Assembly (NCBI GenBank): GCA_022653735.1
Contig: JALCSU010000006.1
Coordinates: forward strand, 1 to 64,000
Direction of reading: 5' to 3'
DNA: 64,000 nt
Source of the DNA: Bacteroidales bacterium
Lineage (GTDB): Bacteria > Bacteroidota > Bacteroidia > Bacteroidales > UBA932
Shown in pieces: positions 53,014 to 61,812 of the stretch. Position numbers and translations under genes: made by a program. The notes under the pieces were generated by a model. That model saw nothing but the letters and a program-made list of their open reading frames with translations, was not told the DNA's origin and did no database searches. Numbering within the stretch: position 1 is the stretch's first letter; each line of letters opens with the position of its first letter.

Positions 53014-53069
53014 TTCTGCGGTGCAAACCGAAAGTTCTGCGGGGAACTGCGGGATAGTGCAATTGCGGG

Positions 53070-54533
53070 TTACTTAATGCATGAGGATAGAATCTTGATA
53101 TTAGTATTCTGGATTCTTCTTGTGCCGTCATTGAGTTTATTTATGCTATCAACGGTCTCATTAATGCTTTTGCAGGCTATAGCATACCAATTAGCATCAA
53201 GGTGGTTACGGAGACATTTCATAATAAACTTAATGCTGCCAATATAACCAGTATGAGCGCCAGCATTTTTGGCCTGTATCATCATTGAGGAGAAATTAGC
53301 CTGGTCAATGGCATAGGTGAATTCTTCAAGGGTGACGTTGATAAAAGCGACATCCACCCATTCATTGTACAAAGTCTTATAATCGATAGTTTTGTGATGG
53401 ATGGTTTTCAGATCTTCTGGCTTGACATACGATTCCCGAATCTTTATTTCGGGCACAAGCGGAATGGTCTCAGTATCGATGAAATACTCGTGAGCGATTT
53501 CAAGGACGTTCCTCTCACAAATGTCGAGGTAAAAGCGCATAGAGGCAACATCGACAGCGGGTGTACGTCCACATTTACTAAGGACCTTTCCCTGATTGGC
53601 AGCGTATGTTTCATAGATACCTGTCAACAGTGAAACAACCCAGTTGATGATGGCAGCATCAATGTCAGAAGCAATATCAGAATTGGCCTGAAGCCGGGCA
53701 ATGTAGTCCTGGAAGTAAGAATGAATGAGGGTTGTCATTGGCTCGTCACAGTGCCGATAGATCTCGTCGTATGACATCATAGGATTATCAGAAGTCATCT
53801 GGTGGCAAAAAGTGACACACTGCTCCACTAGGACTTCGAAAAAGCGCTTTTTGTTGTCATTGACATTGACAATGGCGCGTTTCCGGAATTCGAGACCCAG
53901 CTTATCCGTGTATTTGGCTCGTAGATCATCATATTCTCCTATCCACATATTGTACGGAATGAGATTCGCCAAAGAATCCGGCATTGCAGGGAGAAGACCT
54001 TCAATCCGATAGTGGAAATAGCGGTAGAACAATGTATAGGTATTTATTTTTACTGGCCACTTATCCTTTGATTGACATTTCTGAAGATCTTTCTTGGCAG
54101 CAATGTCGGATGCAAGGTAAAGGGTTGGTATAGCTTGGTATTGTTCCTCTATAATCTCTCTGGTCTTCAAGAGCCAGTCGAACATCAACCGGATGCCAGA
54201 GCGTGGGTCGTTTCGGTAGGATTGCTTAATCTGAGCAGCATAGCTCTCCATCAACGCATAAATGAAGTGAGGATACTCTTCGAAATAGAGATCATTCTTT
54301 TGGAGTTTGTTCTCTACATCATAGCAGCGCGCAAACATATCCCGAACCATACCAGAGAATGCGAACTCGTTAGCGAAGGGCTCTGTAAGACATCCGCCGT
54401 GAACTTCCATTCTCAGATGGGCGAACCGTGGAAGAGAAAGAAGGCTGAAATCGTAGAGGACAAGTCTTTCCTGAGGAATCTTATTTGAGCTACTGCTTGG
54501 TTGCATAATGGGCTTCTCTGGATTATTCGTCAA
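53070..54533 (-). CDS. Unknown 487-aa protein upstream of nothing recognised, downstream of AbiE genes
   Basis: Soluble, largely helical protein without a named domain. The last ~90 residues (VAFINVTLEEFTYAIDQANFSSM, YIGSIKFIMKCLRNHLDANWY) look like a separate small helical domain seen in other Bacteroidota hypothetical proteins, perhaps DNA-binding. It starts 13 bp after the AbiEii-like gene stop, so it may be co-transcribed with the toxin-antitoxin pair. A hairpin terminator follows. Confidence 0.65.
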   Translation of the reverse strand: MTNNPEKPIMQPSSSSNKIPQERLVLYDFSLLSLPRFAHLRMEVHGGCLTEPFANEFAFSGMVRDMFARCYDVENKLQKNDLYFEEYPHFIYALMESYAAQIKQSYRNDPRSGIRLMFDWLLKTREIIEEQYQAIPTLYLASDIAAKKDLQKCQSKDKWPVKINTYTLFYRYFHYRIEGLLPAMPDSLANLIPYNMWIGEYDDLRAKYTDKLGLEFRKRAIVNVNDNKKRFFEVLVEQCVTFCHQMTSDNPMMSYDEIYRHCDEPMTTLIHSYFQDYIARLQANSDIASDIDAAIINWVVSLLTGIYETYAANQGKVLSKCGRTPAVDVASMRFYLDICERNVLEIAHEYFIDTETIPLVPEIKIRESYVKPEDLKTIHHKTIDYKTLYNEWVDVAFINVTLEEFTYAIDQANFSSMMIQAKNAGAHTGYIGSIKFIMKCLRNHLDANWYAIACKSINETVDSINKLNDGTRRIQNTNIKILSSCIK

Positions 54534-54546
54534 TACAGATAATAAC

Positions 54547-55338
54547 TTATTGAATTAGTTCGACTAGCGTTTCCCGGACAGTCTCCCATGCAGAAATCGG
54601 ATCGTACGATGTTCCCGGCCGAAGCAACTTGACCGTATCTCCAATGAATTCCGGATCTGCCAGTTTCTCCTCCATATTGGCCACAAACTGCTTATATGTC
54701 GGAGGCGTCTCCACTACGAAGCCGATATAGCGTTTATAACAACGAACCACCTCTTCTGGATTCACTTCTGCATTTTGAAGTGCATATGCAAGATCGAAAA
54801 GGTCGCGGCCTTTTTTTCGCTGATAAAGCGCGCGCATCTTTGTCCCAAGCAGCTCTTCCAGTTTGTAGGTGGTGAGATTGCATGAACCAGAAGCCCAGAG
54901 GCTCTCATAAGAGAATGGAACTCTGACAAGACCGAGTTCATTGAAATGCTCATAGCAGTTAATCTCGACCTTGAGACGGATCTGAACAACCGGAGGGACC
55001 TCTGACTGAATTCGGAAAAGCATCGTATTATTGAAACGTTTGGGCTTGATGACCTTGTCCGGAAGATAACTGAGCACCTCCCCTAGCCTGAAAAGGATGG
55101 GCTTGATAGGTCCAGGATTAATCTGTACCAAGTCAATGTCCTCAGAATATCTTGGCTGGGGTGCAAGATAGAGCTTATGAAGAGCTGTTCCTCCACGGAA
55201 AGCCAGTTCTGATGCGAGGAATTCATCCGAGAATATGTCGGTCAAGGCTCGCGTGATGATGAGGTCCTGCTCAACATTGGCGATATCTTCCCAGGGAACC
55301 TGTTTGTTCCAGTGCGTAATAGCTGATCGAGGAATCAT
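54547..55338 (-). CDS. AbiEii/AbiGii-family nucleotidyltransferase toxin
   Basis: 263 residues. FRGGTALHKLYLAPQPRYSEDIDLVQI carries the nucleotidyltransferase G-G-T-A-L...D-x-D core; LEELLGTKMRALYQRKKGRDLFDLAYAL is the typical following helix pair with the conserved KxRDxxDL. AbiEii-type toxins modify tRNA or block growth on phage infection. Its start overlaps the antitoxin stop by 4 bp. Confidence 0.9.
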   Translation of the reverse strand: MIPRSAITHWNKQVPWEDIANVEQDLIITRALTDIFSDEFLASELAFRGGTALHKLYLAPQPRYSEDIDLVQINPGPIKPILFRLGEVLSYLPDKVIKPKRFNNTMLFRIQSEVPPVVQIRLKVEINCYEHFNELGLVRVPFSYESLWASGSCNLTTYKLEELLGTKMRALYQRKKGRDLFDLAYALQNAEVNPEEVVRCYKRYIGFVVETPPTYKQFVANMEEKLADPEFIGDTVKLLRPGTSYDPISAWETVRETLVELIQ

Positions 55339-56135
55339 AGGTCGTCTATTTCGATTTCGGTATTGACAATGATATTCCAGCGCTTGTCCAGGATTGCTCC
55401 GTCGTCGTTCTTGTGGGTTGAGAGCCGGAACCGGTTTAGCTTAGGAGACACTATCTTCAATTCCTGATAAAGATCATCAGCTTGTGACTGATTCATCAGG
55501 ACATTCTCCAGAATGTAACCAAGCCGTTGAACTGTTGCGATAGTAGATGGCGAAAGCAGTCCCCTCTCAGCTGCTCCAGTCCAAACTGTCTGTTCAGACA
55601 GTTCTTCGATTACAGTCGCCGCCCTAGAAAGGCCACCAACGTGTTGCTCATATTGGATAAGATCAAGAGCCGTGAGTTCCGGGCCAGAGAACTTGATAGT
55701 TCCGGTCTCTGAATTAATTTCCTTCAGAAAGCTGACAGGAATAGATGAGCGATAATTCCAATCGAGAATGGAGAACCGTGTCATTCTGATCCGGGGCGGA
55801 ACTGTCATGACGGAAAACTCCTGGGGGCGTTGATGGGCTGCGCCCAATAACTCCGCAGCATTTAGCAAGCAGATATAATAAGGCCGACGAAGATGGTCCA
55901 TTAATTGGTCTACGTAATAAACCGGTGGAACAATACCCTTTGCTGCATAATGTGGAGGGATAACAACGTAGAATCCCTTGAAAGGTTGAGCTATCACCTC
56001 ACTCTTGACTATCCTATATAAGCTATTACTTATTTGTTGTGGCGTAAATGACGGGAATGCGTTCGTCACCTCTTCATAAGTGAAGATTGGACGGCCTTCG
56101 ACTTCCCGATTATGCACCCATTCGCGAACACTCAT
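55335..56135 (-). CDS. AbiEi-family antitoxin
   Basis: 266 residues. An N-terminal winged HTH (EEVTNAFPSFTPQQISNSLYRIVKSEVIAQPFKGFYVVIPP) precedes the AbiEi C-terminal domain (RPYYICLLNAAELLGAAHQRPQEFSVMT; GPELTALDLIQYEQHVGGL). The antitoxin counteracts AbiEii and represses its own promoter. A matching inverted repeat lies 22 bp upstream. Confidence 0.9.
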   Translation of the reverse strand: MSVREWVHNREVEGRPIFTYEEVTNAFPSFTPQQISNSLYRIVKSEVIAQPFKGFYVVIPPHYAAKGIVPPVYYVDQLMDHLRRPYYICLLNAAELLGAAHQRPQEFSVMTVPPRIRMTRFSILDWNYRSSIPVSFLKEINSETGTIKFSGPELTALDLIQYEQHVGGLSRAATVIEELSEQTVWTGAAERGLLSPSTIATVQRLGYILENVLMNQSQADDLYQELKIVSPKLNRFRLSTHKNDDGAILDKRWNIIVNTEIEIDDL

Positions 56136-56151
56136 TTTCTTAGTTTTGTTA

Positions 56152-56174
56152 CAAAGATAATCATTTTTTGATTA
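56152..56174 (-). promoter_or_regulatory. AbiE promoter with inverted-repeat operator
   Basis: TATCTTTG on the minus strand (56159-56152) is a -7 match. TAATCA-TTTTT-TGATTA (56158-56174) is a perfect inverted repeat touching it, suitable for AbiEi binding. Confidence 0.5.
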
Positions 56175-56274
56175 GTTTGCGCACTATAATAGGAAAAATG
56201 ATGGGTTGCTTTATTTAAACGGCTTTAATCGAAATATCAGAAGAAAAGATTCATTTAATCAGGTCATTCCCACA

Positions 56275-56312
56275 TTTGGCCAAAAATCGTTCACCCATTT
56301 GGCCAATTATTG
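56275..56312. repeat. Tandem ATTTGGCCAA repeat
   Basis: CATTTGGCCAAAAATCGTTC and CATTTGGCCAATTATTGTTC lie 20 bp apart upstream of the AbiE operon. Possible binding site; no other support. The stretch 56175-56740 otherwise shows no gene. Confidence 0.4.
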
Positions 56313-56746
56313 TTCCCGAACTTGGATGCTGCAAATATGAAACTGTGAATAGTAAAAATAACCTCGGGAAACAGGGTTTCCGCATCACACTTTCATAGTT
56401 TTAAAACTATCCTAATTGAGGTTCATTTCCTTGTGTAATCTCATTATTGTGCCATAAAGATCTTTCGGGTTGAAGGAAAAAACCATCGGCTTGTCCTGTT
56501 TGGTTCATGTATTAGATATAACGAACGAACTAAACAATCATCTACAAAGTCGGGAATCCAAGGAAAAGTGAAACCTTGTATAGTGATTTGATCTTGGAAT
56601 GATTCAAGATAAGAAAGGATGCTTTTCTGGGATTGAAACATCACCTTTTCGCGACAGATATCTGAGGACCTCTAAAGCGCCTTTTTTTCTCCTTTAACCC
56701 GAAATAATGGGGTATTATCCGCAATTCGTAACTACTCGAGAGATAA

Positions 56747-56806
56747 TTTGTCACAGTCTTTGTCACAAAAACCGTGTATTCTGTCACACGTGTGACAAAA
56801 CGCCAT
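56747..56806. repeat. Arm-type TTTGTCACA repeats at the right end of element B
   Basis: TTTGTCACAGTC, TTTGTCACAAAAA and TCTGTCACACGTGTGACAAAA follow in the same order as at 39829-39885 and 39732. Confidence 0.6.
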
Positions 56807-56870
56807 TGTAACTTATTGATAATCAGTCTTTATTATCGTGTGCAAAAATCACTTTGGAAAGTTCATGTCT

Positions 56871-56888
56871 TGCTGCATCGGGAAGTAG
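56871..56888 (+). other. Attachment site 3 (att3): right end of element B
   Basis: TGCTGCATCGGGAAGTAG reads C-I-G-K-stop (TAG). TAACTTATTGATAATCAG at 56809 resembles the left arm of the att2 inverted repeat (TAACTAATTGATTATC), but lies further from the core. Confidence 0.65.
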
Positions 56889-57022
56889 TGCTAATTTCAA
56901 GGCGATAGCCCAAATACAAAACGAATATAACAAATGTTAATTTCGCTGCTTTCTTCGGGAATTTTTAAGGGCAATTGTCTCCTATCTCATTTCGCACAAA
57001 TTGTGCTTGATTTGTCGAATTT

Positions 57023-57337
57023 TTGTTGCATCCTTGTTGCTGGCTAAAAAAACAGCAACAATGGCAACAAATCGGAAACATAGTATACAGGTATGACAAA
57101 GAGCAGACTCCCATTGTCTTCTCATCAAATGCAGACAAGAACGCAGCACTTCTGAACTGCGATTCAAAACTGAAATCCATCCTGCTATTCTCCGCAAGCC
57201 TATGCAACATCACGCAAGAAGAACTCTTCAAGCTTGATGACATCAACTCCGAAGACGGCATCACCCTCTTCACCCTCATCAAAATACTCGCACAAGTCTA
57301 TGAAATCAGGAAAGAGGATTTGGAGACTATTCAATGA
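57023..57337 (+). CDS. Possible small HTH-like protein, start uncertain
   Basis: The frame has no ATG; the listed start is TTG. The C-terminal ~65 residues (CNITQEELFKLDDINSEDGITLFTLIKILAQVYEIRKEDLETI) look like an XRE-type HTH pattern. An ATG at 57061 (MATNRKHSIQV) opens another frame that stops after 11 codons and would join this frame by a one-base shift, so the gene may be frameshifted. Its end overlaps the convergent DUF1848 gene by 11 bp. Confidence 0.35.
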   Translation: MLHPCCWLKKQQQWQQIGNIVYRYDKEQTPIVFSSNADKNAALLNCDSKLKSILLFSASLCNITQEELFKLDDINSEDGITLFTLIKILAQVYEIRKEDLETIQ

Positions 57338-58382
57338 TGCTTTCTGAGTCTTCGTTGTGCTTTTCCTTGTTCTTAAGGACTAATTCCTTACTAGTATTGG
57401 CGTAACAATACACGCAGAAATGCCTGCAGGTATTATACATACCAATATCCTTGCTTATCATACATCCACATATCTTACGCTGCCCCTTATCCTTGAGATT
57501 TTTCCCCTTTTCAGGAATAACGAGTTCAGACCGAAATAGACCGCTAGACGATTTTGGTAGTTTACCAGTACGTAAATAATAGATCAGTTCTTGGTCTTCT
57601 GAAAAAATGCGCTCCATCAATCCCCCATCAATGCAACGATTATGTTCGATTCCATATGATTTAAGATCAATCTCTTCGGCACAAGTCGCTAGTGTTAAAC
57701 ACCAGCCTTCGGTCTTCCAATGTTCGCGTAATTTCGCAAGACCATCTACGAGTTCAAGTCGCTTGTCTCCTTCTGGTTCCGCAAATTCAACATTATCTTT
57801 TGTAAAGAATGGCGTCTCCTTTACAAGATTATTCTGAACCTTTCGATATGCCCGGACATCAATAAAACTGAAAACGAGTTTGTCTGTATATCCTTTAATT
57901 TTGTTACCTACATGGTAAATCTTAGTCAGCAACTGACGCGGAGTCAACTGTTCCGTCAGCACGAGCGGATCGAAGCGCCATATCACCTTTTCCTTGCCAA
58001 TCTTTTCAGATAGTCTCTTAAATACTTCAATACGATGCTGGAGAGCAGGAACATTGGGCTCAAATCCCACTCTCTCATAATCATTTAGGGTGACCTGAAA
58101 ATAATAATGGATCCCTCTTTTGTCTAATTCCGGTAGATACTCAATCATCGGTTCGGGGTCTTTTGTCCAAAAGACAACAACCTTAGTATCCTTAAATGAG
58201 ACATACATCGGCTGTTGGTTAAACGGATTGTACCAAACGCAATATCCGGCCTTCAATCGGTTGATGAACCACTTGGCATAGAAAGCAGGGATGTCGGTCG
58301 AGCGGCTCGCCGAAATGATTACAGGGCAAACAGCGTCCACGCTCTCTCCGTTTTTGTTGATGATTGTAGTCTTCTCGGCCAT
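57327..58382 (-). CDS. DUF1848 protein with C-terminal cysteine cluster
   Basis: 351 residues. Family marks: IISASRSTDIPAFYAKWFINR at the N-terminus, VFWTKDPEPM, IWRFDPLVL, and C-terminal CGCMISKDIGMYNTCRHFCVYCYAN, a CxxxCxxC radical-SAM-like cluster but at the C-terminus. The fold is thought to be a TIM-barrel radical enzyme; the reaction is unknown. The start codon lies only 6 bp from the inverted repeat of the IS copy, so its natural promoter has been displaced. Confidence 0.85.
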   Translation of the reverse strand: MAEKTTIINKNGESVDAVCPVIISASRSTDIPAFYAKWFINRLKAGYCVWYNPFNQQPMYVSFKDTKVVVFWTKDPEPMIEYLPELDKRGIHYYFQVTLNDYERVGFEPNVPALQHRIEVFKRLSEKIGKEKVIWRFDPLVLTEQLTPRQLLTKIYHVGNKIKGYTDKLVFSFIDVRAYRKVQNNLVKETPFFTKDNVEFAEPEGDKRLELVDGLAKLREHWKTEGWCLTLATCAEEIDLKSYGIEHNRCIDGGLMERIFSEDQELIYYLRTGKLPKSSSGLFRSELVIPEKGKNLKDKGQRKICGCMISKDIGMYNTCRHFCVYCYANTSKELVLKNKEKHNEDSESIIE

Positions 58383-58388
58383 ATTAAA

Positions 58389-59817
58389 AATTTAAGTTTC
58401 GCAAGTAAAATTTAATGAAAAAGCTAGGTTGAAAATCGATGAAACATTTGGTTATTCCATTGATTTTCAGTATATTAAAGTGGTCAAACAACAATATACA
58501 CCTAGCATGAACAAAGATAGACAATTGGTTTCGGAGTTGCGCAATTTTTTCACGGGAAGTGGTTGCGGACTCGGCATTCAGAGGATAATGAGAGTTCTTG
58601 AAACCATAAACATCACTGAAAAGCAGATGGCTTTCGAAAAGAGACCCAACTGCAAGTTCACCTGCGCCCAGGTGATCCAGATGATGATTCTCTTCCCGTT
58701 CTTCTCCATAAAGAACGTGGCGAACTATGTTGGCTGTCCTCTTCAGTCCCTCTTTGACTGTCAAAAGGATATGTTCTACCGGGTTCTTTCCAATGACAGA
58801 ATTGACTGGCGTCACATTCTCCGCTATGTCAACAAGAAACTTGCGAACAATATAGCCGTACGCTCCGATAACCGGAACGCCGAATATCCCACCTGCATGA
58901 TTGTGGACGATACGGACATGCCGAAGACCGGACGCAAAGGCGAAATGCTCGGACGCGTTCACTCCCATGTGGACAAGCGCAGAAGCATCCTCGGCCACAA
59001 AGGACTCTTCCTTTGCCGTACTGACGGGCGCACGCAGATGCTCATTGATTTCACCCTGTTGGGAGAGAAAGGAAGAGTAACTTCCAGGCCTCAAGGCCTT
59101 TCCAAGAAGGATATTGATGCCCGATTCAGTAAAGCGCGCGATGCGAAGTCCAAGGTCCATAAACGCAAGGAAGAGTACTTTCAGGACAAGATATCTAGCA
59201 TGAAGAAGATGCTCAGCCATGCTTCCATTGAGCATCTTGGCTTTGACTATCTCCTTGTGGAAAGTTGGTTCACATGCAGAGAAGTCGTCAAATATATCAG
59301 ACGCAAAGGAAGCAAGTCCCATCTGCTTGGCATGATCAAAATGAGCAAGACGAAGTAGAGAGGACATGACTGCCACTGCCATCGTTTCCGCAATGGTAAG
59401 GAAGAAGGCTGTAAAATACTCGCGTGCCCATAAATTCTACTACTTCTGGACTGATGCCGTCTTTGCCGGCAAGGCAGTCAGACTGTTCTTCTATCGCTTC
59501 GGCCACAAGGGTGAATGGAAAGCTCTGTTGTCAACCGACACTTCTCTGACACCCTACAAGGCCTATCAGATATATTCTATGCGCTGGTCCATTGAAGTAT
59601 CCTTCCACGAGATCACGACACAGACTGTCGAACTCTCCGTCACCGAAAAGATATGGGGCTCATACTGCAACTCGTAGCTGTAGTCGCCAATCTGTTCTCC
59701 GCCGACTCCGATGAACTCCTGACCAATATCATAAACGAAAACAAACAACTTGAAGCGATAATGAGAGTGGCCCGACAACTACAACCAGCCGCTTGAATCA
59801 CTTGCGAAACTTAAATT
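58389..59817 (+). mobile_element. IS4-like insertion sequence, inactive copy
   Basis: 18-bp perfect terminal inverted repeats AATTTAAGTTTCGCAAGT (58389-58406) and its complement (59800-59817) enclose one broken transposase gene. Flanks are AT-rich and no target duplication can be fixed by eye. Confidence 0.8.
58507..59794 (+). pseudogene. DDE transposase of the IS4-like element, frameshifted
   Basis: The natural start is ATG 58507 (MNKDRQLVSELRNFFTGSG). Part 1 runs to a TAG at 59356-59358 and includes CMIVDDTDMPKTGRKGE with the first catalytic Asp and LLVESWFTCREV, where Glu stands where Asp is usual. Part 2 in another frame (59366-59677) has MRWSIEVSFHE with the catalytic Glu. A third frame continues LVAVVANLFSADSDELLTNI to the end. 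At least two frameshifts or small deletions therefore make it non-functional. Confidence 0.8.
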
Positions 59818-60000
59818 ATTATATATAACCTGCTTTGTTTATTGCAAATTTAGTCAATAATTGTATACGAAGTATTCATTTGACTCGAAAAACACAACAA
59901 AGAGCAAAAAATAGACAACACGCTGTCAAGGAAACCCCTCATTAAATAAGATTCCTCTATTTTGGGTGCGGCTGTATGGTTATCGAACTATAATGTTTGG

Positions 60001-60735
60001 TCAGTCTTCCTGCGATTGGTCGTCGATTTGTCTTATTGTCTCAGATGGGTTGAGCGTCTTGGCATTTTCCTGAGATATGACGCTTCTCCCAAGCTGCTCC
60101 TCAAGTGCTTCACGGGCAACTTTGGCAACCTTCCCTCCCCTATGCGCTATATCTACGTTGTGTGCAATAGTGGCCGGATCTTCGTTCTGGGAAATCTCGC
60201 GTGTGGCAACCTCGGCCAGTGTCGTGAGAGCGCTCTCAGTATCGGTCATATTGTCTCTCAGATTTTCCTTCTTAAGACCCTTGTAGTGCTTGTATTCTTT
60301 GGCCGACATCCCGGACCATACCTCATAAATGGCATTAGTCAAAATAGCGTACTGTTTCTCTTTTACGCCTACACGTTTCCACTCATCAGTGAGTTTCTTC
60401 CTCTCCTTCTTGCCCTGTAGCCTCTGATTGATCCACTCTTCCGAGTATCCCTTACGGCGATACATATCAATGGCACGGTCGATAGAAATCTCGGGATCGA
60501 TCATTTCATCGATACGCTCACTGGCCACCTGAGCAATCCATATCTTGATTGGCTCAACCTTAGGTGAAGGGATGGACTGTACAAGGCGGAAAAGCTGCTC
60601 TTGGTCTGCAACATCTGTGGAATACATCTTTCCATCAGCAGACTTCATCTTCAGTTGTCCGATAATTTCGGACGACTCATGCCAATAAACAATGGGATAT
60701 GGAAAGCTGCGACCAGCAGCCTCCGCTAAATAACG
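60001..60735 (-). pseudogene. DinD/BRO-like DNA-damage-inducible protein, 5'-truncated
   Basis: From about residue 65 of the ORF the sequence matches DinD-type proteins: QLKMKSADGKMYSTDVADQEQLFRLVQSIPSPKVEP, GYSEEWINQRLQGKKERKKLTDEWKRVGVKE, GLKKENLRDNMTDTE, and HRGGKVAKVAREALEEQLGR. The usual N-terminal BRO-N half is missing; the upstream frame (SGACSWKHISVPLCLIFQKC) is not BRO-like and looks like foreign DNA. Homologues inhibit RecA filaments or respond to DNA damage. Some truncated product could still be made. Confidence 0.7.
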
Positions 60736-60799
60736 GAAGCACTTTTGGAATATGAGACAGAGTGGCACTGAGATATGTTTCCACGAGCAAGCCCCGGAG

Positions 60800-60988
60800 T
60801 TAGTCGCTTGTCTGTTCATCCTCCAGCAGTGTGAATAATTCCTTGTCAAGAAATGCGACAACGGCCATCAACTTCAATTGGCCGGCAGAAGGCGTCGTCT
60901 TGATGTCGTCAATATGACCGCCGTCCACGCGACAGAGCAACCAGAACGGTTCTTCGCCCAGATGCCAGAATGGTGTTGCAACCTTTTT
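60800..60988 (-). pseudogene. Fragment of an HNH/restriction-like gene
   Basis: A 62-codon open stretch ending at TAA 60800 reads VATPFWHLGEEPFWLLCRVD, then TPSAGQLKLMAVVAFLDKEL. The PFWHL...FW pattern is found in the N-terminal part of some HNH restriction-like proteins. No start or nuclease motif remains. It lies between two other genes in the same direction. Confidence 0.4.
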
Positions 60989-61306
60989 CTAGTCAGGAGT
61001 TTCAAGATACCGAACTTTCTTCCCTGTCCGTTTGGCATATTCGATTTCGCTGCGGGTGCTGGTGCCAATGTAGCCGCCGACATTGATGACGAAGATTTCA
61101 TCCGCCATGTCAATCTTGCGTTTGTGCATATCGTCCAGCATCTCCTTGGTACCTTCAGTCCAAACCTCGTCATCGCCTGAATGTCCGAACAGACCGACGC
61201 TGATTACTATGTTTCCTTCGAGCGTAAGACGTTTCTGCACTTCAATGAACTGGTCCTTGAAACGCGTACTGCCACAGAGGGTGACGACTTTATATTTTCC
61301 TTCCAT
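60989..61306 (-). CDS. Nucleoside 2-deoxyribosyltransferase-like protein
   Basis: 105 residues. KVVTLCGSTRFKDQFIEVQKRLTLEGNIVISVG and MADEIFVINVGGYIGTSTRSEIEYAKRTGKKVRYLE match the small nucleoside-deoxyribosyltransferase/DUF4406-like proteins common on phages and islands. The conserved pattern (CGSTRF, MADEIFVIN, GxSTxxEIEYA) suggests nucleoside or nucleotide binding. Substrate unknown. Confidence 0.82.
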   Translation of the reverse strand: MEGKYKVVTLCGSTRFKDQFIEVQKRLTLEGNIVISVGLFGHSGDDEVWTEGTKEMLDDMHKRKIDMADEIFVINVGGYIGTSTRSEIEYAKRTGKKVRYLETPD

Positions 61307-61494
61307 ATAATTTTCAGCGATATCTATGCTTCAGCAAAGTTAACGAAATTCCCACGAAATCATATTCTTACCCACTCCCCTGTTGACGGAAACAGGCAAG
61401 ATATGATCTCTTGGCTATTATTGATATTTATATTATATTTTTCATATTATTATATGCGATATAAGGCAATATTCGCAGTTAGTCATATTATTTT

Positions 61495-61812
61495 ATGGAA
61501 TATAGCATTGACATATTCGATAAGAACCCGGAGCGGCTGGCACTGATTCTGGCACAGAATTGCCGCAGGCGGAGGCTGGACCAGGGAATGAGCAGGCGCA
61601 GTCTCGCAGAGGCGACAGGCATTCCGGAGCCGACAATCGAGCGCTTTGAGACCAAGGGCAAGATTTTTCTTGAATCATTCCTCAAACTGGTTATCAAATT
61701 CGGCTGGTTCGACGAGATGAACGCAATTATGGGAAAGTCAAAGTTCTCTACCGGCGAGGAACTCAAGACTATCAACAGAAACAGAAACCGAAACAGACAG
61801 AAAGGACGATGA
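61495..61812 (+). CDS. Orphan HipB-like XRE regulator
   Basis: 105 residues. The HTH (RLDQGMSRRSLAEATGIPEPTIERFETKGKIFLESF) and the tail GWFDEMNAIMGKSKFSTGEEL are typical of the Bacteroidota regulators encoded just before HipA kinase toxins. No hipA follows: the DNA right after the stop is the truncated 3' end of an IS21 istA gene on the other strand. The antitoxin-like gene is thus an orphan left by a deletion. Confidence 0.75.
   Translation: MEYSIDIFDKNPERLALILAQNCRRRRLDQGMSRRSLAEATGIPEPTIERFETKGKIFLESFLKLVIKFGWFDEMNAIMGKSKFSTGEELKTINRNRNRNRQKGR

Larger units (their letters stand above)
39689..56888. mobile_element. Integrated element B (about 17 kb), lacking an integrase gene
   Basis: Bounded by att2 and att3, with TTTGTCACA-type repeats just inside both ends. 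The content is defence-like (vWA/WYL/DUF262 cluster, type II restriction-modification, AbiE) plus decayed lysis genes and two excisionase-like proteins. No tyrosine or serine recombinase and no primase were recognised, so it fits a cis-mobilisable or satellite element, or one that has lost these genes. Confidence 0.65.

Noticed and set aside
58384-59382. 332-aa minus-strand ORF within the IS copy
   Set aside because: Antisense to the transposase, which has recognisable catalytic segments in the plus frame.
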